From Populus alba (taxonomy: Eukaryota > Streptophyta > Magnoliopsida > Malpighiales > Salicaceae), in NCBI RefSeq assembly GCF_005239225.2, contig NC_133289.1:14802889-14866888 (forward strand): 64,000 bases of DNA, given 5' to 3'. This document shows positions 20,752-32,800 of this stretch, piece after piece (position 1 is the stretch's first letter; each line of letters begins with the position of its first letter). The translations under genes and the position numbers were made by a program. The notes beneath the pieces were generated by a model. It made no database searches. It worked only from the letters and a program-made list of their open reading frames with translations, and was not told where the DNA came from.

Positions 20752-23020
20752 CCTGTTGAAGCATGTTATTCAATTCTTGTTATTTTAGGTCGTCCATTTC
20801 TTGCAACTTCTAATGCATTGATTAATTGTATGAATGGACTAATGAAGCTATCATTTGGAAACATGACATTGGAGATTTGATGATTCATTTGATGATTGTT
20901 TAACTAACTTGGAAAAGGTTTTGAACAGGTGTGAAGAGAAGAATCTTGTACTAAATTGGGGAAAATGTCACTTTATGATAACAAACGACATTGTACTTGG
21001 TCACATTGTTTTATCGAAAGGAATTGAGGTTGACAAAACTAAAATCAAGTTAATTACCAACTTACCAACATCAAAATCTGTTAAAGATGTTAGATCAATT
21101 TTAGGACATGTTTGTTTTTACAGAAGGTTCATTAAAGATTTTAGCGTAATATCTAAACCATTGTGTAACCTTCTAACAAAGGAAAATGTTTTTGAATGGA
21201 CTGAACAATGTGAAAAAGCCTTTGTTAAACTTAAAAGCTTGCTTACTTCTACTCTTGTCATTCAACCTCCTGATTGGTCATTACATTTTGAAATAATGTG
21301 TGACGCTAGTATTTATGTCGTGGGTGTTATCTTGGAAAAAAGAAAAGATAAGAAACCTTATGTGATTTACTATGCAAGTAAAACTTTAATATAGTGCTCA
21401 AATGAATTACATTACCACTGAAAAGGAATTACTTGTAGTAGTATTTGCATGTGACAAGTTCAGATCTTATCTTGTTGGCTCACTTGTTGTCGTTTTTAGT
21501 GATCATGCAGCTTTGAAATATCTTCTTTCAAAAAAGGATTCTAAGGCTAGATTGGTATGATGGATTTTGTTACTTCAAAAATTTGATATCACAATCAAAG
21601 ACAAGAAAGGCACCAAAAATGTTGTCGCAGATCATTTGTCAAGATTGACAACCAATCTGAGATCTGACATCACACCAATCGATGATTACTTTTATGATGA
21701 ATCTTTATTTTCTGTCTCTACAATGCCTTGGTTTGCTAATATTGTTAATTTTCTTGTTTCAGGACAATTGCCAACTCATTGGAGTACCCAAGACAAAAGA
21801 AAGTTCTTGAACAAAGTGAAAAACTTTTATTGGGATGACCTTTATTTATTCAAATATTGTCTTGATCAAATATTTCAAAGATGCATTCCTAACAATGAAG
21901 TAAGTAGTGTCATTAAATTTTGTTACTCTAAGGCATGTGGGGGTCATTTCTCATCAAGAAAGACATTTGCAAAAATCTTACAAAGTGGATTTTACTGGCC
22001 CACCATGTTCAAAGACTCACAAGCATTCTGCAAGACTTGTGAAAATTGTCAAAAGTTCGAATCTATTTCAAAACGTTACATGATGCCTTTAAATCATATT
22101 CTTGTTATTGAGATCTTTGACTATTGGGGTATAGATTTCATAGGTCTATTTCCTCCATAATTTGGTTTCTTGTACATATTAGTCGCAGTAGATTATATTT
22201 GAAAATGGATACAGGCAATTCCAAGTCGAAACAATGATCACAAAATAATGATAAAGTTTTTGAAAGAAAACATTTTAAGTCGATTTGGAATTCCTCGAGC
22301 CATGATAGGTGATGGTGGAACACATTTTTGCAACAAGCCATTTGAGTCTTTAATAACGAAATATGAAATCACACACAAAGTTGCCACCCCTTATCACCCT
22401 CAAACGAATGGACATATAGAACTTGCTAATAGGGAGATCAAACAGATCTTAGAGAAAATAGTGAACCCTAATCGAAAAGACTGGTCTTTAAGACTTAATG
22501 ATGCATTTTGGGCTTATCGAACTGCTTATAAAACATCATTAGGTATGCCACCTTATAGAGTAGTCTTTGGAAAACCTTGTCACTTGCTTGTGAAACTTGA
22601 ACATAAAGCTTATTGGGCTATTAAAGCTTTCAATTCAAACCTTGATGATGCTAGTTAGCTGTGAAAATTACAAATAAATGAGCTTGAGGAAATAAGAAAT
22701 GATGCATATGAAAATTCAAGAATTCATAAAGCAAGAATCAAAGAGTTTTATGACAAGAAAATATTGATAAAAACATTCAATGTTGGTTAAAAAGTCTTGC
22801 TTTATAATTCTAGACTCCATTTATTTCCTGGAAAACTAAGATCAAGATGGAGTGGTCCTTTTATTGTGAAACATGTGTATCCATATGGAGCCTGTGATAT
22901 CAAGAATCCAAAGAATGGCAATGTTTTCAAGGTAAATGGACATTGTTTGAAAGTTTACTTTGACAAATTTTCAGTTGAACATGACTCTATTGAATTGGGT
23001 GATCCTGTATATAAAGATTG
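20752..23020 (+). pseudogene. Element D pol (protease end, RT, RNase H, integrase), decayed
   Basis: Resumes the protease of D after element C: VEACYSILVILGRPF. Near 20877 a deletion joins the protease end directly to RT just past its FMDDF motif ([12 protein letters not shown]). Then follow the RT thumb and RNase H (IMCDASIYVVG, 21290), the linker, the integrase zinc site (KTCENCQK), [21 protein letters not shown] and the C-terminal VNGHCLK. Several stops (21393, 22158, 22200, 22658) and frame changes make it inactive. The lost RT segment corresponds to about 1 kb of B (about 51029-52029). Confidence 0.92.
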
Positions 23021-23235
23021 ATTCTTTTTTTCTCATATTGTTTTGATGTTTCTTTTTTGTGTGAATTTTGTTTTGCTAGTCTCTCTCTCCCCGGTCAAAT
23101 GGTGGATAACGGTACTCCGAGACTCTTAAGTCGGTTCTTTCAGTTTCCCATGATAACTGATATCTGTGTATATATTTGTGCAATTCTTTGCTCTTTCCCT
23201 TTTCTTTGAATCTCTCCTCCAATTCTTATTTGAAA

Positions 23236-23783
23236 ATGGACACCACTCTTGAAAATTGAAAAAGTATTTTCTCGCTCTACCTTAGAATGTGATTACAAAA
23301 ATTTACCATGCTAGATGAGTAAGATTGAGGTTGTTAATGAACCATGGAATTCCTGAAGATATTCGCTAGCTGATTAAAGCAAATGTTCGATTATCAGGTG
23401 AGTCCTCCAATTCTTTCATTTCATACATGCTTGGAACTGGTAAAAGCACTTTTGTGAAGAAACGTCGTGCAAAACAACTGAAAGTCTGTCACAGATGTGC
23501 CAGATGGACTTGTAATACGACATGTCATTCTTTAGTAAAGGTATCTGTAAACCGTGAAGATAAAATACAATTCATTAAGGATGGCCTGAGTAAGGTGTCT
23601 TTAAATAATCTTCTATTGACTCTTGAGAAGCACCCTAGTGGAGACGTGCATCGTGTAATTCATGATTTATGGCCACAATTTCATAAAGAATATGCTCGAC
23701 TTAGTCTTGAGAATTTGACTAAAAAAAACCATGTTTGCCAGTTTTTAAGAAAACTAGATGGGAAGCCTATCCTCGACCCATAG
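23236..23783 (+). pseudogene. ORF3, element D copy (frameshifted)
   Basis: The ATG and first codons match MDTTLE, then one base is missing near 23256 and further stops occur. From 23427 the open part resumes as GKSTFVKKRRAKQLKVCHRCARWTCNTTC and runs to the usual C-terminus LDGKPILDP at 23783. The four cysteines and the basic patch are kept although the gene is dead. Confidence 0.85.
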
Positions 23784-23929
23784 AAAGATGTGAGCCACAA
23801 TCACAACTACCTATACATACAACTACTTTTTCAAAATAAATAAATAAATAAAGAGAGAGTGAGTGAGACTACAGCTAGCCTACATATAGGTGGTATGATT
23901 GTATTTTCAATTTCTCATCTATAAATTCT

Positions 23930-23936
23930 TCTCTTC
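23930..23936 (+). promoter_or_regulatory. TATA-like box upstream of LOG, element D
   Basis: TATAAAT followed by a pyrimidine-rich stretch, 62 bases before the LOG start codon. The same arrangement is found in A and B. Confidence 0.4.
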
Positions 23937-23991
23937 CTTCCCTTCATTTCTACTCAACCCATACATTCATCAAATATAGAAGTGTGTAGAA

Positions 23992-24646
23992 ATGGAAAGT
24001 TCCTCAAGTCATCACATAAGAAATATTTGTGTTTTTGATGGATCCAGTCCTGGGAAAGAAAAAGAGTTTTAAGAATCAGCAAATCATCTTGGTCAGGTAC
24101 TAGTTGAGCGAAAGATTCATTTAGTATATGGAGGAGGCAGCCTTAGGTTAATGGGGGGAGTGTCAATAGCTGCATTTTTAGAAGGTAGTCAAGTTTTGGG
24201 GGTTGTCTCTAAAGCTTTAGCACACGGGTACATCATTGGAAAAAATAATTGGAGAGGAACTAAAGGTCCCCATAATGTCTGATCGACTGAATGCAATGTT
24301 TAACCATGCTGATGCCTTCATTGCCTTACCAGGTGGTTTGGGCACATTAGAAGAGATCTTTCATATCTCCTCTTGGGCCCAACTGCATATTCACCATAAA
24401 CCCATAGGTTTGTTAAATGTTAATGGTTTTTATGATAAGTTGTTGTCTTTTATTGATCATGATGTGGAACAGGAATTTCTAACATCTTCGACACTAAAAA
24501 TCACAATCTCTATTGCTACTGCTGAACAATTGATTGACCAACTACAATCTTTTATCCCTGTAATTGATCCCTCTATGAGTCGCATAAATTGGTCAACTAA
24601 GGAAAGCTGTAAAAAGCTTAGATTGGATTTGAGGCTTCATTTGTAA
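23992..24646 (+). pseudogene. LOG-type cytokinin riboside 5'-monophosphate phosphoribohydrolase, element D copy (dead)
   Basis: Collinear with the 217-aa LOG of elements A and B. An in-frame TAA near 24068 replaces Leu in KEFLES, and an indel near 24235-24245 shifts the frame. The second half is open and reads SDRLNAMFNHADAFIALPGGLGTLEEIFHISSWAQLHIHHKPIGLL. The PGGLGTLEE signature is canonical here, so it was probably functional when D inserted. D is the oldest copy in the window, so its LOG shows that the gene was gained before the A/C subfamily arose. Confidence 0.88.
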
Positions 24647-24996
24647 AAACTTTGTGTCTTTTGGTTTTATTGTTTCTTATATTTGTTTAAGTGTGTTTCA
24701 GGTTTGTCAGTATTCGTTATTTCAGGTGATGTCTTCTATACTCTATCTTTCTACCTTAGGACATTGTGGACGATGTCTTATTTTGGTTAGAGGGAAAGGG
24801 TACTAGTTGGTATTTAAAAAAAAAAAACTAATTGTGTTTTCTATTTCATAAACTATTTGCAAAACTGTTGTTACTAGGATGACAGAGTAAATGAGTTTTT
24901 TTTTTGTTAAAGTGACTCTTGATACGCATCTTAGTAAATACTTCTTGAAATATTTAGGTTTACAAACTCCCATATTGTTATCACCTAATTCTGCTC
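24647..24996 (+). other. Element D 3' non-coding region, first part
   Basis: Matches the sequence after LOG in B and A, including a decayed hairpin (ACATTG...GATGT) and the purine tract GGTTAGAGGGAAAGGG near 24784-24799. Interrupted at 24996 by the solo LTR; resumes at 27381. Confidence 0.8.
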
Positions 24997-25817
24997 TGTA
25001 ACATCCCCCATTCCAAGATAAAAACAACAATCTTATGTCAATAAAAAATAAAAATATTCTTTTTTCTTTTTGTGTGTGTATATATATATATATATGTTCC
25101 TAGTCTTCGTATTAAAATCTATCAGAATTTCAACGGAGTCCCCCCTATACCGGAAGGTCCAAGTTATTGACATGAAATTTATTTACATTTCTAATAGCTC
25201 GCATCTCATAACTTATTTTCTGACCCAATCATCTTGGGTTTCAATTTCCACACTTATACTCATACATATCAACCACAATATTTACGATATGCATTATGTA
25301 ACAAAATATCATTATGGATAGATAAAAATAAATAAATATAATTACATAGGCATGAAGTATGGTTATATGAACTACATGGTTAAATTCATTCATCAAGTTT
25401 AAACACTAATTACACAAATTACATTATACAAATATTTTCATGTTTACAAAATACAAGGGTATATTCCCTAGAACCTAAATTACAAGAAGGGGATATAAGC
25501 TAGGATCTACTCCTGTCATGCATGCGATGATCTTGAAACAAAATACATATCATTGAAAGGTGAATATTACAATAAATATAACAACACGAATATCTAACAA
25601 TTTTAACAGGGTAACATGCATTCGTAGTTCATTAACTTCTCCCTTCTAGTTTTTATTAGAATCCCTTCCTTATCCAACTTTAATAATTGTTCTCTCTACC
25701 ACTTTCAACCTTTATTTCAGACTTTATAAGATTGAACATGATTATTTTTACTTATCACCTTACCGATACCAATTTCACTAGTACCATCATCATCACCCCA
25801 TATAAGTCGATCCAAGG

Positions 25818-25974
25818 TAATCCCCTTATTCAGGATCCTAACATACACTAAATGTATGCTAGCCAATACATGGTGATCCCCTTACCCAGGATCCTAACAT
25901 ACACTAAATGTATGCTAGTCCAATCGTGGTGATCCCCTTACCCAGGATCCTAACATACACTAAATGTATGCTAG
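25818..25974 (+). repeat. Three tandem copies of a 56-bp unit
   Basis: GGATCCTAACATACACTAAA occurs at 25833, 25889 and 25945. Each unit holds CATAC-(7 nt)-GTATG, a small inverted repeat. Lies inside the solo LTR. Confidence 0.9.
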
Positions 25975-26387
25975 TTTACTTCTTAAATCACACTTCTCAT
26001 ATTTCTTTTGTCATTGATAATTTCATCATTTGGCAATTCACACAACTTTTCACCTTGAATACCCATATATTCATTGATTCACATTTCACATTGGTAATAT
26101 AAATAAATCATGGAATTAACTAGGAAGTATAGGTGCAATTCACTTACTTGCAATAGAAGCTCTACTCGAACTCCCCTACTATTGTTAATGTTGTTGCACC
26201 ACACCTGTGGTCCCTCCTGCAATTCACAGGTTTATCTCATAAATTCTCCTCACTCAAGGATATATTTTATTATAAACATATCAACAACCATTAAGTCTTT
26301 CTTTCAGTTATTTTTTTAATATTTTATGTTTTTCTTATTTCACCCATTAATATTGTCATTCTTTGTGAAACCATAGTAATCATTCCT

Positions 26388-26430
26388 TTATATATATATG
26401 TGTGTGTGTGTGTGCGCGCACGCGCGCGCT
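26388..26430. repeat. Alternating purine-pyrimidine tract (TA)n(TG)n(CG)n
   Basis: About 40 bases of almost uninterrupted purine/pyrimidine alternation (TATATA, TGTGTG, then GCGCGCACGCGCGCG). Such tracts can adopt left-handed Z-DNA. Inside the solo LTR. Confidence 0.9.
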
Positions 26431-27380
26431 TAAATTCTGAACTGTTATTGTCTAGACATTGAACTATTACTTTCCAACTTCTCCTCAGATTTTTAACTAT
26501 ATCTAGAGTTATAGAACTCCAATTCAAGCGAGATTAGTCTTGTTGTAAAGCTAAGACATGAGGCTACAAGTTCTCTGAAGGAAAGAGAACTCAGTTTTGC
26601 ATCTAAGACAATCAAAATTTCTCATCAACGAACCAGACCTCCTACCCTATAGGGTCTGTCATGACCCAGTCTCGGTTGGTGACCCAAAGCTGGAGTTCTA
26701 TAACTTCAAATTAAGCAAAACCAATTTCATTAGTTAGCCAACATTCAAAACTACAATGTCTATGAGGAATCTGATCCTAATTCCTTCATCCTCCTACCTG
26801 AAATCTCTCTGAAAGTCAAGAGATGAAACTGTCCAGATTCGTCAACCTTTCCATTTACACACAACACATGAAGTTCTTTAATTTAACAACTCATTTTTTT
26901 CTCAATTCAAGTCTAAGAACTAAAATCTATAAATTAACATCCAGGCATCAATTCATAATCAACTTAAAATGACTCATAAGAGTAGGTTTAGAATATCTTA
27001 CCCAGTACGAATCAAAGTTTTGATCCCTTCTTTTCTTTCTAATAACAGTCGGCCCTCCTCTCTTCTCTTCTTGTTAATCCCTTTCCCACTAGTGTTTATT
27101 CTATCTATAACCCTTAATCTTAGATGGGTTTTTGAAATTTTGATGTTTCTATCTTGATTTGTAAAAATAAATTTAAAAACTCTCTTTTCTTTCTTTATGT
27201 AATTTGCAGATCTGTTTTTGGTAAGAAGATGAGTACTTATGCTTTATCATTATTCTTATTTGCATTTATGCCCTATTTTCTTTAAATGTATTTGTTTTTG
27301 CCTCCACTTCTTTCTAGTTTAGTTTATTTTCTTTAATTTAATCTAGCCTCGATTTTTTTTTTCTCAGGATTTACATGCTC

Positions 27381-28174
27381 ATTTAACAAGTATTCTTAAA
27401 TCTTTATTTTCACACACACACATTTTAACATATGATTGTGGGTTGCACATTGGATTATTACATTATTTATGTTCTTTTGTTAAAGGTAACAACTAAGAGA
27501 AATGGATAATATATAATTTGCAAAAAATAAAAATAAAAAATAAAATAAAAGTAAATAAAAACATAGATAAGTTTGGTTTCGTAGCCTCCTTAACCTAAGC
27601 AATTAAGCTTGAAGGGGTGTTTTAACACTTAATACCCTAAAAGTCAACTGACTTGGGAGCTATTGGCCCAACGCTTGTTACATGGGTTGAGGAGAAAAAC
27701 TTAAGGGAATCAAACATTGCACTATCTACATATCAGTATCTGCAACTTGAGTTACTAAGCTCATAGGGGTGTCTCAATATCTAATGCCCTAAGACCAACT
27801 GGTCTGAGAGTCATTAGTTGAAAGCTCATTATATGGGTTAAAGATGCATTATGTTTTAAGCTATATGTATATATTAAAAAAAAAAGATAATAATCTCAAC
27901 CCAAGGAATTTAACCTTAAACATTAGAACAAAAAATTTGTTTTCTTCCAAGTAAAGCCCCATAACTATATGTTGATATTTTAAGCACAAAAGAAAGATTT
28001 ATTAATATCTTGTTCAAGAGGTATTGAGAAGATATGTGAATTTAATGAGAGTTTGTTTATCTGGATAGATTAATAGAAGTTGAATGACGAATGCCTTGCT
28101 TTGTGGAATTTACAAATTGTTTTTCTATTTTAACGCTTGGATTACTAGGGACTAGTAATAAGCCGGTTGGGGTA
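27381..28174 (+). other. Element D 3' non-coding region, second part
   Basis: Continues D after the solo LTR. Contains both units of the duplicated RNA motif (about 27576-27700 and 27740-27850), with the stems AGTC/GACT and GACC/GGTC intact, and the polypurine end GCCGGTTGGGG just before the LTR at 28175. Confidence 0.8.
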
Positions 28175-29813
28175 TGATTAGTACTTAAAAGTATATTTTT
28201 ATCAAGGTTTTATATCATCATTTTGCACTTGAAGTATCAATAACTGCTTAACTAAAGCATGTATTATAATAACATACCTAATAATATAAGATACCTTTAA
28301 TTTATGGTAAATGTTCATCTTAAATGCAGGCCTATCACATAAATGACAGGATTGATTGATGAGTTTAAGTATTGAAATTGAAAGGACAAAGAGAGGGCCA
28401 AACTTAAAAAAGAGATGTTGGTGCAGTCCAAACTGGAACACTGTTCGGTAATTAGGTCATATCTGGAGTTCTAGATGTCCAAATGACCTTAATTGTGTGG
28501 ATAGATTCGGTAAGACATAAGCCTACAACTTTCATGTGGAATCCAAGATTTAAAAAGATTGTTTTCAAGTCCAAATTATAGCAACAATGGAGAAGTTTGA
28601 ATCTGTCTTGTAGCCCAAACACTGTTCAGTGTTCAGCCCATATCTCGAGTTCTAGAAGTCCAAATGACCTTAATTTTTTTTCCTAGAAAGATAAGATAAT
28701 TTTCTATAACTTTCATGAGTACAGGTGGTTTCAGTTCTGATGCTAGCAATGACGTTTTATTCAGACAAGAAGATAAGGATTTTGACCAAGTCAAGAGTTG
28801 GCCACCCACTTGACAATTAGTCATCAAATCAATAGTTCTAAATTTTGACCTATAAAAGGAGGCATTTACCATGCATTTAGGGGCTTGGTTGTTTAGATCA
28901 AGAACTTGATCTTGCTCTCTCTCTTTATATTTTTTTTGTAATTCTTAAGTTTTGCTTTCATTAATATCTTGTTTATGCTTTTCATTTCCTTTCCTTTACT
29001 TTGTTAACTTGTATCTTATTTATATTCTTATTTTGTCTATTTATGTTTCTCTTATTCATTATGTTTAGCTAAGTTTATTATATCAAGGTGAAAAGGTTAC
29101 ACTAATGGTGTAAGAACAACTATGGTGTAAACTCAACATGGACCTTAATGTTTAATATTAACATGTCTTTTTTTTTTATCTTACTAATTCTTAATACCTT
29201 GCTTGTTAAATGGTTAATCTAGATTGGTGTTGTATAACACTTGGTACAACAAATGCTTGGCACTCTCATAGCCCAACCGTATGATATTACCTACACCTGT
29301 ACTATGAAAGAAACTTGATTTGTTGTTAACATAAGTTAGCATCATGAATTCTTGACAATATTTAAAAGTTTAGTGTTATGTAAATAAGATAATTAATATA
29401 ATCATGTTAACAATTTATAATGAGCTATTAATGACAAATCATCCAATTGGAATCTCCTTTGTGTGTGGTTTCCAGTTGAGTAATAAGAGTTTATACTATA
29501 CTTGTTTGAAATACCATTAGTGGATCCTCTAACCTTAACATTTTTTTTTGTAATTATTTAATCCTTACATTAATCTTGCATCTCAAAGTTCTCATCAACT
29601 TCTTCTTCTTCTTCTTTATTATTATTAGTACTACTACTACTACTACTACTACTAATATTATTACTAATATTATTGTTGTTGTTGTTGTTGTATTATTGTT
29701 ATTTATAATTTATACAATTAACCTCCTTATGGTTTGACCCCGGTCTTGCCGAGTTATTTATCACTTCAACACTCATGCACTTAGGAGAAAAGATCAATCT
29801 TTTGGTCGTGTCA
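28175..29813 (+). mobile_element. Element D 3' LTR
   Basis: TGATTAG...GTCGTGTCA, 1,639 bp. TATAAAAGG promoter-like box near 28852. The 'GGCTGGAAACCTGTGACCC' core seen in A, B and C is missing: a (TAC)n run passes straight into (ATT/GTT)n at about 29620-29690. This suggests a deletion between the two microsatellites. The right edge abuts a minus-strand integrase fragment, so D had inserted into the Tat-type element. Confidence 0.9.
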
Positions 29814-32800
29814 GAAGGCCAATAAAAGCCCGCTTTTGTGATCTAAGCAGTTAAGGTTCCAAAGCCTGCATGCAACCCACAAACTCCCTTATGCATCTCT
29901 CTCAAAACATAAATTCTTTCCTCTAAAGATAAGCACTTGAGGAGTGGTGATGATGTGGATCTTCAAAACAAAACCACGTCAATCAAACAATAATTTAAGG
30001 CTCTGTGAGTAGGTATTCCTTAATTAGTGCTCTCCAATCCTTAACTCCATGATTGGGAGGGCTGTAGTGATGCTCTCTTCCACGCTGGGACGATCTAGGA
30101 CTTCAATACATACATCAATGGGGAGGTCTGCCGGGTTAGCGCTGGCTAGCTTGGAAAGGAAGTCAACTTGTGTAATTTCTTCCCGGGGCACTCTAATGAT
30201 GTTAATTATCTTATCCTTCTAAGCTAGCATGGGTTTGACCTTTTCAAAATATAATATCATGGTTGGATCCCTAGCTTCATATGCCCCTTAGCATTGCCCT
30301 ACAATTAGTTGAGAATCACTATGCACCTGTAGAGGATATGCGTTCAGGGCTTCCTCTAGACCTAAGCCTATTATCAAAGCTTTATACTCGACCATATTGT
30401 TGGTACCTGAAAATCCAAACCTGAGCCCGTATTGGTAAACCAACCCCTCTAGGTTGATAAGGAGGATCCCTGCCCCACTTCCTTCTTGTGTGGAGTTACC
30501 ATCCATATAGAGATGCCAATATTGAGAGAGGATATGCCCTAGTGACCCAGGGTCTACCAGTTTCAAATTAGGAGAAGGATTCTCTATGACAACTTCTTCA
30601 AATCTGCATTCCATATGAAGTCGGCCAAGGCTTTCCCCTTGATTGCGGGCCTTGACCTGTACTGCAATCCGGATTCTCCTAGTTCCACTGCCCATTTCAC
30701 CAGTCGTCTTGATATGTCCAATTTGTGAAGAATCTGTCTTAGAGGTTGGTTTGTCAATACCACCACTTGGTGTGCTTAAAAGTAGGCCTTCAGTTTCCTG
30801 AAGCTGTCACCAAGGCCATTTTTTATGCTCTCAGGTAGCGGGTTTCTGCATCTAAAAGTTCCTTGCCTATATAGTAGATCAGATGTTATACTTTTTCTTC
30901 CTCCCTAACCAGCACTGCTCTGATAGCCCGGTCTGCTGCTGCTAAATGCAGGAATAGAGTCCCTCCTTCTCTAGGCTAAGAGAGAACATTTAGGGAGGAG
31001 AGGTAAATCTTCAACTCTTTAAGGATTTTTGAAATTTAGGTGTCCACTGGAAGTTAGGGGCATTCCTTAGAACTTTTAAAAATGGAAAACTACATTCCTT
31101 CAGTTTAGCTATGAACCTGCTCAGAGCTGCTAACCTCCTTATGAGACGTTGCACCTCTTTCACTATCTTGAGGGGATTCATGCCCAACACTACTTGTATC
31201 TTCACTGGGTTAGGCTCAATCCCTCTATGGTTGACTAAAAAGCCCAAGAATTTCTCTCATTAGATGGAAAACATGCACTTGAAGGGGTTCAACTTCATAT
31301 TGTAGTTCTCTAGTGCTTGGAAGACTTCTCTGAGGTCGTGTAAATGTTTTTGAAAGGTCATACTTTTCACCAACATATCATTTACATATCCTTACATAAT
31401 CCTGCCCAACTGATGCTTGAACACCTTGTCCACCATTCTCTGATATGTTGCCCCTGCATTTTTTAAACTGAAAGGCATGACCCTGTAGCAGTAGGTCCCT
31501 CTTTTAGTTATAAAAGATGTTTTCTTTTCATCAGTTGGATACATCGGGATTTGATGATACCCAAAGTATGCATCCAACATGCTGAGAAACTCGTACCCCA
31601 CTATTGAATCCACCACTTTATCTATCTTAGGGAGTGGATAACTATCCTTTGGGTAGGCCTTATTCAAATATGTGAAGTCCACACACATTCACCATTTGTT
31701 GTTGGCCTTCCTTACAATCACAACGATGGTGAGCCACTCAGGGTATGTCACCCCCCGTATAAATCCTGCTGACATGAGCTTGTCCACCTTCTTAGCTTCT
31801 GTTTGTCCCCCCTTACACCTTTTTTTTTATGTACAGGGGAAAATTGGGATCTACACTCAATCGATGTGAAGCTATTTTAAAGTTGATCCCTGACATGTCC
31901 TCTTGATGGAAGGCAAAGTTGCTTTTATACGAAACCAACAGCTCTGTGAGATCTTGTTTATGTTGGTTGTTCAGGGTGTAATAAACTTTCTTGACCTCTT
32001 TCTTAATGGAGCCTAAACAGACTTTAATTAACTCTTCAGCTCTCTTTGTTCTAACTTCGGGCTTCTCTTTATAGGTTTCAGAACTATCAATCAATAGGGC
32101 TTTCTTTCCCTTTAGACATGTGTTTGTGCACTCTCTCAAGGCTTCTTAATTTCCCTTCATTACAACTACTCCTTTATTAGTTGGGAACTTTAGGGTCAGA
32201 TACTTAGTGCTGACTATTATACTGAGTTGATGGAGCAGCAGCCTCCCGATAATGGCATTGTATGGGACATGGGTATCAATAACCATAAAGGTTTGTTAGA
32301 GAGTTACACAACAAGGTGCATTTCCCATAGTGACGGTCAACCTTACTGCTCCCTTCACGAGCACTGTTGACCCTTCTATCTTGATGAGGGGCGTTGGCAC
32401 TAGAGTCATTCTAGAGGCATTTATGGTCATCTTTTTCATAGCCTCAGTTGATATGATGTTAATTAAGTTGCTATCATCCACTAGTATCCTATGGGCCCTG
32501 TGTCCCTCAATGACAATAGAAATCACCTAGGCATCTTCATGTGGATACTTAATCCCTTGTCCATCAACAGGGGTGAATATGATGGGTTCATGCCAAGACC
32601 TTTTTTGACCCATTGCAGCTAAGACTCAATCCCCCACCTCGTCCTCTTATTGCTGGTGATGCCCACATTGGTTGATAAGCTCCCTAGTATGACAAGGACC
32701 TCTTGAAGTGCTAGTCCTTGTTGTCTCACTTCACCTTCCTCCCCATCCAGAGATGGATCCTTTTTTAAGAACTGCCTGAGGTATCCTTATGTCAAGAGTC

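Larger units (their letters stand above)
24997..27375. mobile_element. Solo LTR of an unrelated retrotransposon, 2.38 kb, with target duplication TGCTC
   Basis: Begins TGTAACATCCCCCATTCC and ends GGATTTACA, giving terminal TGTAA/TTACA inverted ends. The 5-bp TGCTC occurs at 24992-24996 and 27376-27380, and the D sequence is continuous across the pair. No coding domains lie inside. A 56-bp triplication (25818-25974) and an alternating TA/TG/CG tract (26388-26430) are internal. Long LTRs starting TGTAACA are common in Tekay/Del-type gypsy elements, but the family is not proven. Orientation is not determined. Confidence 0.88.

Noticed and set aside
25818..25974. CRISPR-like or direct-repeat array
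   Set aside because: Units are contiguous 56-bp tandem copies with no spacers, inside a plant LTR.
26969..27157. Small hydrophobic frame in the solo LTR
   Set aside because: It lies inside LTR sequence, with random-looking composition and no repeats elsewhere in the window.
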